Notes: generated by a model not told the origin, from the sequence alone. A stretch of 64,000 bases of DNA from Branchinecta lynchi (GCA_023053575.1 JAKZAP010000147.1:1-64000); one strand, 5' to 3'. Counted from the stretch's first letter, positions 1-21,670 are shown. Numbers and translations are program-made.

Positions 1-6326
<6,326 letters not shown>

Positions 6327-7280
6327 TGTCTGGCTGTATTGACTGACTGACTGTCTGTTTGTGTGTCTGTCTGCCTTGACTGACTGACTGTCTGTCTGTC
6401 TTGACTGACTGACTGACTGTCTGTCTGTCTGTCAGTCTTGACTGACTGTCTGTCTGTCTGTCTTGACTGACTGACTGTCTGTCTGTCTGTCTTGACTGAC
6501 TGACTGTCTGTCTGTCTGTCTTGACTAACTGCCTGTCTGTCTGTCTGTCTGTCTGCCTTGACTGACTGACTGACTGTCTGTCTTGACTGACTGACGGTCT
6601 GTCTGTATTGACTGACTGACTGTCTGTTTGTCTTGACTGACTGACTGTCTGTCTGTTCTGACTGACTGACTGTCTGTCTGTCTTGACTGACTGACTGTCT
6701 GTCTGTTTATCTTGACTGACTGTCTGTCTATCTTGACTGACTGTCTGTCTATCTTGACTGACTGTCTGTCTATCTTGACTGACTGTCTGTCTGTTTGTCT
6801 GTCTGTCTATCTGTCTGTCTTGACTGACTGACTGACTGTCTGTCTGTGTGCCTTGACTGACTGACGGACTGTCTCTCTTGGCTGACTGTATGTCTATCTT
6901 GACTGACTTGACTGACTGTCTGTCTGTCTGTCTGTCTTGACTAACTGACTGTCTGTCTGTCTTGACTGACTGACTGACTGTCTGTCTGTTTGTCTGTCTG
7001 TCGTTCTGTCTGTTTGTCTGTCTTTACTGACTGTATGTCTTGTCTGTCTTGACTGACTGTCTGTCTGTCTTGACTGACTGTCTGTCTGTATGTCTGTCTG
7101 GACTGTCTGTCTGTCTGTTTGTTTTTGACTGACTGACTGTCTGTCTATCTAGCTTGACTGACTGTCTGTCTGACTCTCTGTCTGTCTTGACTGACTGACT
7201 GACTGTCTGTCTGTTTGTCTGTCTGTCGTTCTTTCTGTTTGTCTGTCTTTACTGACTGTCTGTCCGTCTGTCTGTCTGTC
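6327..7280 (-). repeat. GACA/GTCA satellite, inverted block (junction A to B)
   Basis: The tetramers here read TGTC and TGAC on the plus strand, so the satellite is inverted relative to both neighbours. The left junction reads CAGTCTGTCTGGCTGTATTG and the right junction CTGTCAGACAGTCAG. The same two junctions bound other inverted blocks at 16481-17413, 38740-39660 and 40413-41325. Confidence 0.93.
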
Positions 7281-7925
7281 AGACAGTCAGTCAGTCAAGA
7301 CAGACAGACAGTCAGTCAGTTAAGAAAGACAGAAAGTCAGTCAGTCAAGACAGACAGACTGACAGTCAGTCAAGACAGACATACAGACAGACAGACAGTC
7401 AAGATAGACAGACAGTCAGTCAAAACAGACAGACAGTCAGTCAAAACAGACAGACAGACAGTCAGTCAGTCAGTCAGTCAAGACAGCCAGACAGTCAGTC
7501 AGTCAAGGCAGACAGACAGAAAGACAGACAGTCAGTCAGTCAAGACAGCCAGACAGACAGTCAGTCAGTCAGTCAAGACAGACAGACAGATAGACAGTCA
7601 GTCAGTCAGATAAGACAGACAGACGGACAACAGTCAGTCAAGACAGACAGACAGACAGACAGTCAGTCAAGTCATTCAAGATAGACATACAGTCAGTCAA
7701 AACAGACAGACAGACAGACAGTCAGTCAGTCAGTCAGTCAAGACAGACAGACAGTCAGTCAGTCAAGACAGACAGACAGTCAGTCAGTCAAGGCAGACAG
7801 ACAGACAGACAGACAGATGGACAGACAGTCAGTCAAGATAGACAGACAGACAGTCAGTCAGACAGTCAGTCAGTCAGTCAAGTCACACAGACAGACAGAC
7901 AGACAGACAGTCAGTCAGTCAGTCA

Positions 7926-7962
<37 letters not shown>

Positions 7963-8606
7963 GTCAGTCAAGTCAGTCAAGATAGACATACAGTCAGTCA
8001 AGACAGACAGACAGACAGTCAGTCAGACAGACAGACAGAAGGACAGACAGTCAGTCAAGACAGACAGACAGACAGTCAGTCAAGACAGACAGTCAGTCAG
8101 TCAGTCAAGACAGACAGGCAGTCAGACAGACAGTCAGTCAAGCTAGACAGACAGACAGTCAGTCAGTCAAGACAGACAGACAGACAGACAGTCAGTCAAG
8201 ATAGACAGACAGTCAGTCAGTCAGTCAAGATAGACAGACAGTCAGTCAGTCAAGACGGACAGACAGTCAATCAGTCAAGACAGACAGACAGTCAGTCAGT
8301 TAAGAAAGACAGAAAGTCAGTCAGTCAAGACAGACAGACTGACAGTCAGTCAAGACAGACATACAGACAGACAGACAGTCAAGATAGACAGACAGTCAGT
8401 CAAAACAGACAGACAGTCAGTCAAAACAGACAGACAGACAGACAGAAAGACAGTCAGTCAGTCAGTCAAGACAGACAGACAGACAGACAGTCAGTCAGTC
8501 AAGACAGATAGACAGTCAGTCAGTCAAGATAGACAGACAGACAGAACGACAGACAGACAGACAGTCAGTCAGTCAAGACATACAGACAGTTAGTCAGTCA
8601 AGGCAC

Positions 8607-8637
<31 letters not shown>

Positions 8638-9910
8638 GTCAGTCAAGACAGACAGTCAGTCAGTCAGTCAAGACAGACAGGCAGTCAGACAGACAGTCAG
8701 TCAAGCTAGACAGACAGACAGTCAGTCAGTCAAGACAGACAGACAGACAGACAGTCAGTCAAGATAGACAGACAGTCAGTCAGTCAGTCAAGATAGACAG
8801 ACAGTCAGTCAGTCAAGACGGACAGACAGTCAATCAGTCAAGACAGACAGACAGTCAGTCAGTTAAGAAAGACAGAAAGTCAGTCAGTCAAGACAGACAG
8901 ACTGACAGTCAGTCAAGACAGACATACAGACAGACAGACAGTCAAGATAGACAGACAGTCAGTCAAAACAGACAGACAGTCAGTCAAAACAGACAGACAG
9001 ACAGACAGAAAGACAGTCAGTCAGTCAGTCAAGACAGACAGACAGACAGACAGTCAGTCAGTCAAGACAGATAGACAGTCAGTCAGTCAAGATAGACAGA
9101 CAGACAGAACGACAGACAGACAGACAGTCAGTCAGTCAAGACATACAGACAGTTAGTCAGTCAAGGCACACAGACAGACAGACAGACAGACAGTCAGTCA
9201 AGACAGACAGACTGTCAGTCGAGACAGACAGACAGACAGTCAGTCAGTCAAGACAGACAGACAGTCAGTCAGTCAAGACAGACAGACAGTCAGTCAGTCA
9301 AGATAGACAGACAGTCAGTCAAAACAGACTGACAGACAGACAGACAGTCAGTCAGTCAGTCAAAACAGACAGACAGATAGTCAGTCAGTCAAGACAGATA
9401 TGCAGTCATTCAGTCAAGACAGACAGACAGTCAGTCAGTCAAGACACACAGTCAGTCAGTCAGTCAAGACAGACATACAGACAGTCAGTCAGTCAGTCAA
9501 GGAAGACAGATAGTCAGTCAGTCAAGACAGACAGACATCCAGTCAAGACAGACAGAAAGTCAGTCAAGACATACACCCTGTCGAACATACAGTCAGTCAG
9601 TGACAGACTGTCAGTCGAGACAGACAGACAGACAGACAGTCAGTAAAGACAGACATACAATCAGTCAAGACAGACAGGCAGTCAGACAGTCAGTCAGACA
9701 GTCAGTCAGTTAGTCAAGGCAGACAGACAGACAGACAGTCAGTCAGTCAAGACAGACAGACAGACAGACGGTCAGTCAGACAGTCAGTCAGTCATTCAAG
9801 GCAGACAGACAGACAGACAGTCAGTCAGTCAAGACAGACAGACAGACAGTCAGTCAGTCAAGACAGACAGACAGACAGTCAGTCAAGACAGACAGACAGT
9901 CAGTTAGTCA

Positions 9911-9987
<77 letters not shown>

Positions 9988-10222
9988 GTCAGTCAAGTCA
10001 GTCAAGATAGACATACAGTCAGTCAAGACAGACAGACAGACAGACAGTCAGTCAGACAGTCAGTCAGTCAGTCAAGGCAGACAGATAGACAGACAGACAG
10101 TCAGTCTAGACACACAGACAGACATACAGTCAGTAACGACAGACAAACAGACAGAACGACAGACAGACAAACAGACAGACAGTCAGTCAGTCAGTCAAGA
10201 CAGACAGACAGTCAGTTAGTCA

Positions 10223-10303
<81 letters not shown>

Positions 10304-11386
10304 GTCAAGTCGGTCAAGATAGACATACAGTCAGCCAAGAGAGACAGTCAGTCAGTCAGTCAAGGCACACCGACAGACAGAACAGACAGACAGTCAGTCA
10401 GTCAAGACAAACAGACAGTCAGTCAGTCAATACAGACAGACCGTCAGTCAGTCAAGACAGACAGTCAGTCAGTCAGTCAAGGCAGACAGACAGACAGACA
10501 GACAGACAGGCAGTCAGTCAAGACAGACAGACAGACAGTCAGTCAGTCAAGACAGACAGACAGACAGTCAGTCAGTCAAGACAGACAGACAGACAGTCAG
10601 TCAAGACTGACAGATAGACAGACAGTCAGTCAGTCAGTCAAGACAGACAGACAGTCAGTCAGTCAGTCAAGACAGACAGACAGTCAGTCAGTCAAGGCAG
10701 ACAGACAGACAGACAGACAGTCAGTCAGTCAAGACAGACAGACAGACAGTCAGTCAGTCAAGACAGACAGACAGACAGTCAGTCAGTCAAGACAGACAGA
10801 CAGACAAACAGACAGTTAGTCAGTCAAGACAGACAGACAGACAGTCAGTCAGTCAGTCAGTCAAGACAGACAGAAAGATAGTCAGTCAGTCAAGACAGAT
10901 ATGCAGTCATTCAGTCAAGACAGACAGACAGTCAGTCAGTCAAGACACACAGTCAGTCAGTCAGTCAAGACAGACATACAGACAGTCAGTCAGTCAGTCA
11001 AGGAAGACAGATAGTCAGTCAGTCAAGACAGACAGACATCCAGTCAAGACAGACAGAAAGTCAGTCAAGACATACACCCTGTCGAACATACAGTCAGTCA
11101 GTGACAGACTGTCAGTCGAGACAGACAGACAGACAGACAGTCAGTAAAGACAGACATACAATCAGTCAAGACAGACAGGCAGTCAGACAGTCAGTCAGAC
11201 AGTTAGTCAGTTAGTCAAGGCAGACAGACAGACAGACAGTCAGTCAGTCAAGACAGACAGACAGACAGACGGTCAGTCAGACAGTCAGTCAGTCATTCAA
11301 GGGAGACAGACAGACAGACAGACAGTCAGTCAGTCAAGACAGAGAGACAGACAGTCAGTCAAGAAAGACAGACAGTCAGTTAGTCA

Positions 11387-11447
<61 letters not shown>

Positions 11448-11686
11448 GTCAGTCAAGTCAGTCAAGATAGACATACAGTCAGTCAAGACAGACAGACAGA
11501 CAGACAGACAGTCAGTCAGACAGTCAGTCAGTCAGTCAAGGCAGACAGATAGACAGACAGACAGTCAGTCTAGACACACAGACAGACATACAGTCAGTAA
11601 AGACAGACAAACAGACAGAACGACAGACAGACAAACAGACAGACAGTCAGTCAGTCAGTCAAGACAGACAGACAGTCAGTTAGTCA

Positions 11687-11739
<53 letters not shown>

Positions 11740-12802
11740 GTCAGTCAAGTCGGTCAAGATAGACAAACAGTCAGTCAAGAGAGACAGTCAGTCAGTCAGT
11801 CAAGGCACACCGACAGACAGACAGACAGTCAGTCAGTCAGTCAAGACAGACAGATAGACAGACAGACAAACAGACAGCCAGTCAGTCAAGTCAGTCAAGA
11901 TAGACAGACAGTCAGTCAAGATAAACAGACAGACAGTCAGTCAGTCAAGACAGACAGACAGTCAGTCATTCAGGACAGACAGACAGTCAGTCAGTCACGA
12001 CAAACAGACAGTCAGTCAGTCAAGACAGACAGACAGTCAGTCAGTCAAGACAGACAGACAGTCAGTCAGTCAAGACAGACAGACAGTCAGTCAGTCAAGA
12101 CAGACAGACAGTCAGTCAGTCAAGACAGACAGACAGTCAGTCAGTCAGTCAGTCAAGGCAGACAGACAGACAGACAGACAGTCAGTTAGTCAAGACAGAC
12201 AGACATACAGTCAGTCAGTTAAGACAGACAGACAGACAGACAGTCAGTCTAGACTGACGGACAGACAGACAGTCAGTCAGTCAGTCAAGACAGACAGACA
12301 GTCAGTCAGTCAAGACAGACAGACAGACAGACAGACAGTCAGTCAGTCAAGACAGCCAGACAGACAGTCAGTCAGACAGTCAGTCAAGACAGACAGACTG
12401 TCAGTCAGTCAAGCCAGACAGACAGACAGACAGTCAGTCAATCAGTCAAGGCAGACAGACAGACAAACAGACAGTCAGTCAGTCAAGACAGACAGTCAGT
12501 CAGTCAAGACAGAAAGTCAGTCAGTCAAGACAGACAGACAGACAGTCAGTCAGTCAGTCAGTCAAGACAGACAGACAGTCAGTCAGTCAAGGCAGACAGA
12601 CAGACAGACGGACAGACAGTCAGTAAAGACAGACAAACAGACAGAACGACAGACAGACAAACAGACAGACAGTCAGTCATTCAGTCAAGACAGACAGACA
12701 GACATACAGTCAGTAACGACAGACAAACAGACAGAACGACAGACAGACAAACAGACAGACAGTCAGTCAGTCAGTCAAGACAGACAGACAGTCAGTTAGT
12801 CA

Positions 12803-12863
<61 letters not shown>

Positions 12864-13582
12864 GTCAGTCAAGTCGGTCAAGATAGACATACAGTCAGCC
12901 AAGAGAGACAGTCAGTCAGTCAGTCAAGGCACACCGACAGACAGAACAGACAGACAGTCAGTCAGTCAAGACAAACAGACAGTCAGTCAGTCAATACAGA
13001 CAGACCGTCAGTCAGTCAAGACAGACAGTCAGTCAGTCAGTCAAGGCAGACAGACAGACAGACAGACCTACAGGCAGTCAGTCAAGACAGACAGACAGAC
13101 AGTCAGTCAGTCAAGACAGACAGACAGACAGTCAGTCAGTCAAGACAGACAGACAGACAGTCAGTCAAGACTGACAGACAGACAGACAGTCAGTCAGTCA
13201 GTCAAGACAGACAGACAGTCAGTCAGTCAGTCAAGACAGACAGACAGTCAGTCAGTCAAGGCAGACAGACAGACAGACAGACAGTCAGTCAGTCAAGACA
13301 GACAGACAGACAGTCAGTCAGTCAAGACAGACAGACAGACAGTCAGTCAGTCAAGACAGACAGACAGACAAACAGACAGTTAGTCAGTCAAGACAGACAG
13401 ACAGACAGTCAGTCAGTCAGTCAGTCAAGACAGACAGACAGTCAGTCAGTCAAGACAGACAGACAGACAGTCAGTAAGTCAAGACAGACAGACAGACAGT
13501 CAGTCAAGACTGACAGACAGACAGACAGACATACAGTCAGTCAGTCAGTCAAGACATACAGACAGTTAGTCAGTCAAGGCAC

Positions 13583-13613
<31 letters not shown>

Positions 13614-14219
13614 GTCAGTCAAGACAGACAGACTGTCAGTCGAGACAGACAGACAGACAGTCAGTCAGTCAAGACAGACAGACAGTCAGTCAGTCAAGAC
13701 AGACAGAAAGATAGTCAGTCAGTCAAGACAGATATGCAGTCATTCAGTCAAGACAGACAGACAGTCAGTCAGTCAAGACACACAGTCAGTCAGTCAGTCA
13801 AGACAGACATACAGACAGTCAGTCAGTCAGTCAAGGAAGACAGATAGTCAGTCAGTCAAGACAGACAGACATCCAGTCAAGACAGACAGAAAGTCAGTCA
13901 AGACATACACCCTGTCGAACATACAGTCAGTCAGTGACAGACTGTCAGTCGAGACAGACAGACAGACAGACAGTCAGTAAAGACAGACATACAATCAGTC
14001 AAGACAGACAGGCAGTCAGACAGTCAGTCAGACAGTCAGTCAGTTAGTCAAGGCAGACAGACAGACAGACAGTCAGTCAGTCAAGACAGATAGACAGACA
14101 GACGGTCAGTCAGACAGTCAGTCAGTCATTCAAGGGAGACAGACAGACAGACAGACAGTCAGTCAGTCAAGACAGAGAGACAGACAGTCAGTCAAGAAAG
14201 ACAGACAGTCAGTTAGTCA

Positions 14220-14288
<69 letters not shown>

Positions 14289-14527
14289 GTCAGTCAAGTC
14301 AGTCAAGATAGACATACAGTCAGTCAAGACAGACAGACAGACAGACAGACAGTCAGTCAGACAGTCAGTCAGTCAGTCAAGGCAGACAGATAGACAGACA
14401 GACAGTCAGTCTAGACACACAGACAGACATACAGTCAGTAAAGACAGACAAACAGACAGAACGACAGACAGACAAACAGACAGACAGTCAGTCAGTCAGT
14501 CAAGACAGACAGACAGTCAGTTAGTCA

Positions 14528-14568
<41 letters not shown>

Positions 14569-15822
14569 GTCAGTCAAGTCGGTCAAGATAGACATACAGT
14601 CAGTCAAGAGAGACAGTCAGTCAGTCAGTCAAGGCACACCGACAGACAGACAGACAGTCAGTCAGTCAGTCAAGACAGACAGATAGACAGACAGACAAAC
14701 AGACAGCCAGTCAGTCAAGTCAGTCAAGATAGACAGACAGTCAGTCAAGATAAACAGACAGACAGTCAGTCAGTCAAGACAGACAGACAGTCAGTCATTC
14801 AGGACAGACAGACAGTCAGTCAGTCACGACAAACAGACAGTCAGTCAGTCAAGACAGACAGACAGTCAGTCAGTCAAGACAGACAGACAGTCAGTCAGTC
14901 AAGACAGACAGACAGTCAGTCAGTCAAGACAGACAGACAGTCAGTCAGTCAAGACAGACAGACAGTCAGTCAGTCAGTCAGTCAAGGCAGACAGACAGAC
15001 AGACAGACAGTCAGTTAGTCAAGACAGACAGACATACAGTCAGTCAGTTAAGACAGACAGACAAACAGACAGTCAGTCTAGACTGACGGACAGACAGACA
15101 GTCAGTCAGTCAGTCAAGACAGACAGACAGTCAGTCAGTCAAGACAGACAGACAGTCAGTCAGTCAAGACAGACAGACAGACAGACAGACAGTCAGTCAG
15201 TCAAGACAGCCAGACAGACAGTCAGTCAGACAGTCAGTCAAGACAGACAGACTGTCAGTCAGTCAAGCCAGACAGACAGACAGACAGTCAGTCAATCAGT
15301 CAAGGCAGACAGACAGACAAACAGACAGTCAGTCAGTCAAGACAGACAGTCAGTCAGTCAAGACAGACAGTCAGTCAGTCAAGACAGACAGACAGACAGT
15401 CAGTCAGTCAGTCAGTCAAGACAGACAGACAGTCAGTCAGTCAAGGCAGACAGACAGACAGACGGACAGACAGTCAGTAAAGACAGACAAACAGACAGAA
15501 CGACAGACAGACAAACAGACAGACAGTCAGTCATTCAGTCAAGACAGACAGACAGACAGACAGTCAGACAGACAGTCATTCAAGCTAGATAGACAGACAG
15601 TCAGTCAGTCATAACAAACAGACAGACAGACAGTCAAGACAGACATACAGAGAGACAGTCAGTCAAGACAGACAGACAGTCAGTCAAGACAGACAGACAG
15701 TCAGTCAGTCAAGACAGACAAGACATACAGTCAGTAAAGACAGACAACAGACAGAACGACAGACAGACAAACAGACAGACAGTCAGTCAGTCAGTCAAGA
15801 CAGACAGACAGTCAGTTTGTCA

Positions 15823-15864
<42 letters not shown>

Positions 15865-16480
15865 TCAGTCAAGTCAGTCAAGATAGACAGACAGTCAGTC
15901 AAGATAAACAGACAGACAGTCAGTCAGTCAAGACAGACAGACAGACAGACAGTCAGTCAGTCAAGACAGACAGACAGACAGTCAGTCAGTCAGGACAGAC
16001 AGACAGTCAGTCAGTCAAGACAGACAGACAGTCAGTCAGTCAAGACAGACAGACAGTCAGTCAGTCAAGACAGACAGACAGTCAGTCAGTCAAGACAGAC
16101 AGACAATCAGTCAGTCAAGACAGACAGACAGTCAGTCAGTCAAGACAGACAGAGAGTCAGTCAGTCAAGGCAGACAGACAGACAGACGGACAGACAGTCA
16201 GTCATGATAGACAGACAGACAGTCAGTCAGACAGTCAGTCAGTCAGTCAAGTCACACAGACAGACAGACAGACAGACAGTCAGTCAGTCAGTCAAGACAG
16301 ACAGACAGACAGACAGACAGACAGTCAGTCAAGTCAGTCAAGATAGACATACAGTCAGTCAAGAAGGACAGACAGACAGTCAGTCAGACAGACAGACAGG
16401 AGGACAGACAGTCAGTCAAGACAGACAGACAGACAGTCAGTCAAGACAGACAGTCAGTCAGTCAGTCAAGACAGACAGTC
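7281..16480 (+). repeat. GACA/GTCA satellite, forward block 2
   Basis: This is tetramer satellite in the forward orientation. The marker motif starts at 9570, 11071 and 13904. A tandem duplication of about 560 bp is visible at about 8096-9200, where a segment carrying AAGCTAGACAGACAGACAGT occurs twice. The distal part from about 10.1 kb repeats the order of variants in block 1 at an offset of about 10.13-10.15 kb. Confidence 0.94.
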
Positions 16481-17413
16481 TGTCTGGCTGTATTGACTGA
16501 CTGACTGTCTGTTTGTGTGTCTGTCTGCCTTGACTGACTGACTGTCTGTCTGTCTTGACTGACTGACTGACTGTCTGTCTGTCTGTCAGTCTTGACTGAC
16601 TGTCTGTCTGTCTGTCTTGACTGACTGACTGTCTGTCTGTCTGTCTTGACTGACTGACTGTCTGTCTGTCTGTCTTGACTGACTGCCTGTCTGTCTGTCT
16701 GTCTGTCTGCCTTGACTGACTGACTGACTGTCTGTCTTGACTGACTGACGGTCTGTCTGTATTGACTGACTGACTGTCTGTTTGTCTTGACTGACTGACT
16801 GTCTGTCTGTTCTGACTGACTGACTGTCTGTCTGTCTTGACTGACTGACTGTCTGTCTGTTTATCTTGACTGACTGTCTGTCTATCTTGACTAACTGTCT
16901 GTCTATCTTGACTGACTGTCTGTCTGTTTGTCTGTCTGTCTATCTGTCTGTCTTGACTGACTGACTGACTGTCTGTCTGTGTGCCTTGACTGACTGACGG
17001 ACTGTCTCTCTTGGCTGACTGTATGTCTATCTTGACTGACTTGACTGACTGTCTGTCTGTCTGTCTGTCTTGACTAACTGACTGTCTGTCTGTCTTGACT
17101 GACTGACTGACTGTCTGTCTGTTTGTCTGTCTGTCGTTCTGTCTGTTTGTCTGTCTTTACTGACTGTATGTCTTGTCTGTCTTGACTGACTGTCTGTCTG
17201 TCTTGACTGACTGTCTGTCTGTATGTCTGTCTGGACTGTCTGTCTGTCTGTTTGTTTTTGACTGACTGACTGTCTGTCTATCTAGCTTGACTGACTGTCT
17301 GTCTGACTCTCTGTCTGTCTTGACTGACTGACTGACTGTCTGTCTGTTTGTCTGTCTGTCGTTCTTTCTGTTTGTCTGTCTTTACTGACTGTCTGTCCGT
17401 CTGTCTGTCTGTC
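16481..17413 (-). repeat. GACA/GTCA satellite, inverted block (second A-B unit)
   Basis: This is a near copy of 6327-7280 with the same two junctions, and it is about 21 bp shorter. The shortfall matches the loss of one TGTCTATCTTGACTGAC-type subunit in a short internal array. Its offset from the first unit is 10154 bp at the left junction and 10133 bp at the right one. Confidence 0.92.
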
Positions 17414-18674
17414 AGACAGTCAGTCAGTCAAGACAGACAGACAGTCAGTCAGTTAAGAAAGACAGAAAGTCAGTCAGTCAAGACAGACAGACTGACAGTC
17501 AGTCAAGACAGACATACAGACAGACAGACAGTCAAGATAGACAGACAGTCAGTCAAAACAGACAGACAGTCAGTCAAAACAGACAGACAGACAGTCAGTC
17601 AGTCAGTCAGTCAAGACAGCCAGACAGTCAGTCAGTCAAGGCAGACAGACAGAAAGACAGACAGTCAGTCAGTCAAGACAGCCAGACAGACAGTCAGTCA
17701 GTCAGTCAAGACAGACAGACAGATAGACAGTCAGTCAGTCAGATAAGACAGACAGACGGACAACAGTCAGTCAAGACAGACAGACAGTCAGTCAAGTCAT
17801 TCAAGATAGACATACAGTCAGTCAAAACAGACAGACAGACAGACAGTCAGTCAGTCAGTCAGTCAAGACAGACAGACAGTCAGTCAGTCAAGACAGACAG
17901 ACAGTCAGTCAGTCAAGGCAGACAGACAGACAGACAGACAGATGGACAGACAGTCAGTCAAGATAGACAGACAGACAGTCAGTCAGACAGTCAGTCAGTC
18001 AGTCAAGTCACACAGACAGACAGACAGACAGACAGTCAGTCAGTCAGTCAAGACAGACAGACAGACAGACAGTCAGTCAAGTCAGTCAAGATAGACATAC
18101 AGTCAGTCAAGACAGACAGACAGACAGTCAGTCAGACAGACAGACAGAAGGACAGACAGTCAGTCAAGACAGACAGACAGACAGTCAGTCAAGACAGACA
18201 GTCAGTCAAGACAGACAGGCAGTCAGACAGACAGTCAGTCAAGCTAGACAGACAGACAGTCAGTCAGTCAAGACAGACAGACAGACAGACAGTCAGTCAA
18301 GATAGACAGACAGTCAGTCAGTCAGTCAAGATAGACAGACAGTCAGTCAGTCAAGACGGACAGACAGTCAATCAGTCAAGACAGACAGACAGTCAGTCAG
18401 TTAAGAAAGACAGAAAGTCAGTCAGTCAAGACAGACAGACTGACAGTCAGTCAAGACAGACATACAGACAGACAGACAGTCAAGATAGACAGACAGTCAG
18501 TCAAAACAGACAGACAGTCAGTCAAAACAGACAGACAGACAGACAGAAAGACAGTCAGTCAGTCAGTCAAGACAGACAGACAGTCAGTCAGTCAAGATAG
18601 ACAGACAGACAGAACGACAGAAAGACAGACAGTCAGTCAGTCAAGACATACAGACAGTTAGTCAGTCAAGGCAC

Positions 18675-18705
<31 letters not shown>

Positions 18706-19423
18706 GTCAGTCAAGACAGACAGACTGTCAGTCGAGACAGACAGACAGACAGTCAGTCAGTCAAGACAGACAGACAGTCAGTCAGTCAAGACAGACAGAC
18801 AGTCAGTCAGTCAAGATAGACAGACAGTCAGTCAAAACAGACTGACAGACAGACAGACAGTCAGTCAGTCAATCAAGACAGACAGACAGATAGTCAGTCA
18901 GTCAAGACAGATATGCAGTCATTCAGTCAAGACAGACAGACAGTCAGTCAGTCAAGACACACAGTCAGTCAGTCAGTCAAGACAGACATACAGACAGTCA
19001 GTCAGTCAGTCAAGGCAGACAGATAGTCAGTCAGTCAAGACAGACAGACATCCAGTCAAGACAGACAGAAAGTCAGTCAAGACATACACCCTGTCGAACA
19101 TACAGTCAGTCAGTGACAGACTGTCAGTCGAGACAGACAGACAGACAGACAGTCAGTAAAGACAGACATACAATCAGTCAAGACAGACAGGCAGTCAGAC
19201 AGTCAGTCAGACAGTCAGTCAGTTAGTCAAGGCAGACAGACAGACAGACAGTCAGTCAGTCAAGACAGACAGACAGACAGACGGTCAGTCAGACAGTCAG
19301 TCAGTCCTTCAAGGCAGACAGACAGACAGACAGTCAGTCAGTCAAGACAGACAGACAGACAGTCAGTCAGTCAAGACAGACAGACAGACAGTCAGTCAAG
19401 ACAGACAGACAGTCAGTTAGTCA

Positions 19424-19500
<77 letters not shown>

Positions 19501-19682
19501 GTCAGTCAAGTCAGTCAAGATAGACATACAGTCAGTCAAGACCGACAGACAGACAGACAGTCAGTCAGACAGTCAGTCAGTCAGTCAAGGCAGACAGATA
19601 GACAGACAGACAGTCAGTGTAGACACACAGACAGACATACAGTCAGTCAGTCAGTCAAGACAGACAGACAGTCAGTTAGTCA

Positions 19683-19735
<53 letters not shown>

Positions 19736-20973
19736 GTCAGTCAAGTCGGTCAAGATAGACATACAGTCAGCCAAGAGAGACAGTCAGTCAGTCAGTCAAG
19801 GCACACCGACAGACAGACAGACAGTCAGTCAGTCAGTCAAGACAGACAGATAGACAGACAGACAAACAGACAGCCAGTCAGTCAAGTCAGTCAAGATAGA
19901 CAGACAGTCAGTCAAGATAAACAGACAGACAGTCAGTCAGTCAAGACAGACAGACAGTCAGTCATTCAGGACAGACAGACAGTCAGTCAGTCACGACAAA
20001 CAGACAGTCAGTCAGTCAAGACAGACAGACAGTCAGTCAGTCAAGACAGACAGACAGTCAGTCAGTCAAGACAGACAGACAGTCAGTCAGTCAAGACAGA
20101 CAGACAGTCAGTCAGTCAAGACAGACAGACAGTCAGTCAGTCAGTCAGTCAAGGCAGACAGACAGACAGACAGACAGTCAGTTAGTCAAGACAGACAGAC
20201 AGACAGTCAGTCAGTCAAGACAGACAGACAGACAGACAGTCAGTCTAGACTGACGGACAGACAGACAGTCAGTCAGTCAGTCAAGACAGACAGACAGTCA
20301 GTCAGTCAAGACAGACAGACAGACAGACAGACAGTCAGTCAGTCAAGACAGCCAGACAGACAGTCAGTCAGACAGTCAGTCAAGACAGACAGACTGTCAG
20401 TCAGTCAAGCCAGACAGACAGACAGACAGTCAGTCAATCAGTCAAGGCAGACAGACAGACAAACAGACAGTCAGTCAGTCAAGACAGACAGTCAGTCAGT
20501 CAAGACAGACAGTCAGTCAGTCAAGACAGACAGACAGACAGTCAGTCAGTCAGTCAGTCAAGACAGACAGACAGTCAGTCAGTCAAGGCAGACAGACAGA
20601 CAGACGGACAGACAGTCAGTAAAGACAGACAAACAGACAGAACGACAGACAGACAAACAGACAGACAGTCAGTCATTCAGTCAAGACAGACAGACAGACA
20701 GACAGTCATTCAAGCTAGATAGACAGACAGTCAGTCAGTCATAACAAACAGACAGACAGACAGTCAAGACAGACATACAGAGAGACAGTCAGTCAAGACA
20801 GACAGACAGTCAGTCAAGACAGACAGACAGTCAGTCAAGACAGACAGACAGTCAGTCAGTCAAGACAGACAAGACATACAGTCAGTAAAGACAGACAACA
20901 GACAGAACGACAGACAGACAAACAGACAGACAGTCAGTCAGTCTGTCAAGACAGACAGACAGTCAGTTTGTCA

Positions 20974-21015
<42 letters not shown>

Positions 21016-21095
21016 TCAGTCAAGTCAGTCAAGATAGACAGACAGTCAGTCAAGATAAACAGACAGACAGTCAGTCAGTCAAGACAGACAGACAG
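17414..21095 (+). repeat. GACA/GTCA satellite, forward block 3, up to the LTR element
   Basis: This is forward tetramer satellite with one marker motif at 19083. The final ACAG at 21092-21095 matches ACAG at 33714-33717 on the other side of the retrotransposon and is the likely target-site duplication. In a GACA satellite such a match is weak evidence on its own. Confidence 0.94.
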
Positions 21096-21661
21096 TAAAA
21101 CAATAGGTTTTAGGTATGGTGTTAGGGTTTACTGTTGTAGGCTTCTGCCTTAGCCGTAGCCGCTCAACCGAGTGGCCTGAAAGGAAGGGCTCTTCCTTTC
21201 AGCTCACTTAGTTGATCACTTAGTCTTTCGACACGGTAGCGTCTTATCGAAGGCGTAGATGTGTTCGTACGGTTCTAGCTATGTTCAGGTTCAGGACACG
21301 TTTATTGTTCTTTACTCACTCTTGTGTTGTCTCCTCCAAGCTTCACCACACTCTGTTATGATCTCCAACTATCTCTCTCGAAAATGACTAGAAAAGCCTT
21401 TTTTATAGACTATTTCTCTGACGTCAAATCCGCCTTGCTCTCCTTTCACTGATCTCCCTGTTGCCTCCCGTCTAACCGCAAACTCTCGCTCGAGTTCTAA
21501 ACGTTACGTTAGGACTTGATCCGAATTCGGAAACAATATTTCCTTTTAAATCTTGGCTGAACTGAAACGGTTTGGGAACGATGTTGATTTAAATCTGACT
21601 TGAGTTTAAAAGGTAAACCAGGAAAACTATAAATATAAAGATATGAAAACCCTTCGTAACA
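21096..21661 (-). repeat. 3' LTR of the retrotransposon
   Basis: On the minus strand it begins TGTTACGAAGGG and ends near CCTATTGTTTTA. It is 566 bp and carries the same signals as the 5' LTR: a CRE-like TGACGTCA at 21419-21426, an adjacent TATA box near 21400, and AATAAA (plus strand TTTATT, 21301-21306) that would direct 3' end formation. Compared with the 5' LTR it has A for G at 21102, C for G at 21142, and one extra T near 21400. It does not end in the usual CA. Confidence 0.93.
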
Positions 21662-21670
21662 CTCCTCCCA
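21662..21670 (-). other. polypurine tract (plus-strand primer)
   Basis: On the minus strand TGGGAGGAG lies directly upstream of the 3' LTR start TGTTACG. This is the expected place and composition of a polypurine tract used to prime plus-strand DNA synthesis. Confidence 0.75.

Noticed and set aside
6400..7000. Telomeric repeat
   Set aside because: No TTAGG or TTAGGG arrays are present. The TGTC/TGAC tetramers do not match known telomere repeats.
15817..16500. 227-codon repeat protein
   Set aside because: It is pure satellite read-through ending at an orientation switch, where TGA appears. The length reflects absence of stops, not coding.
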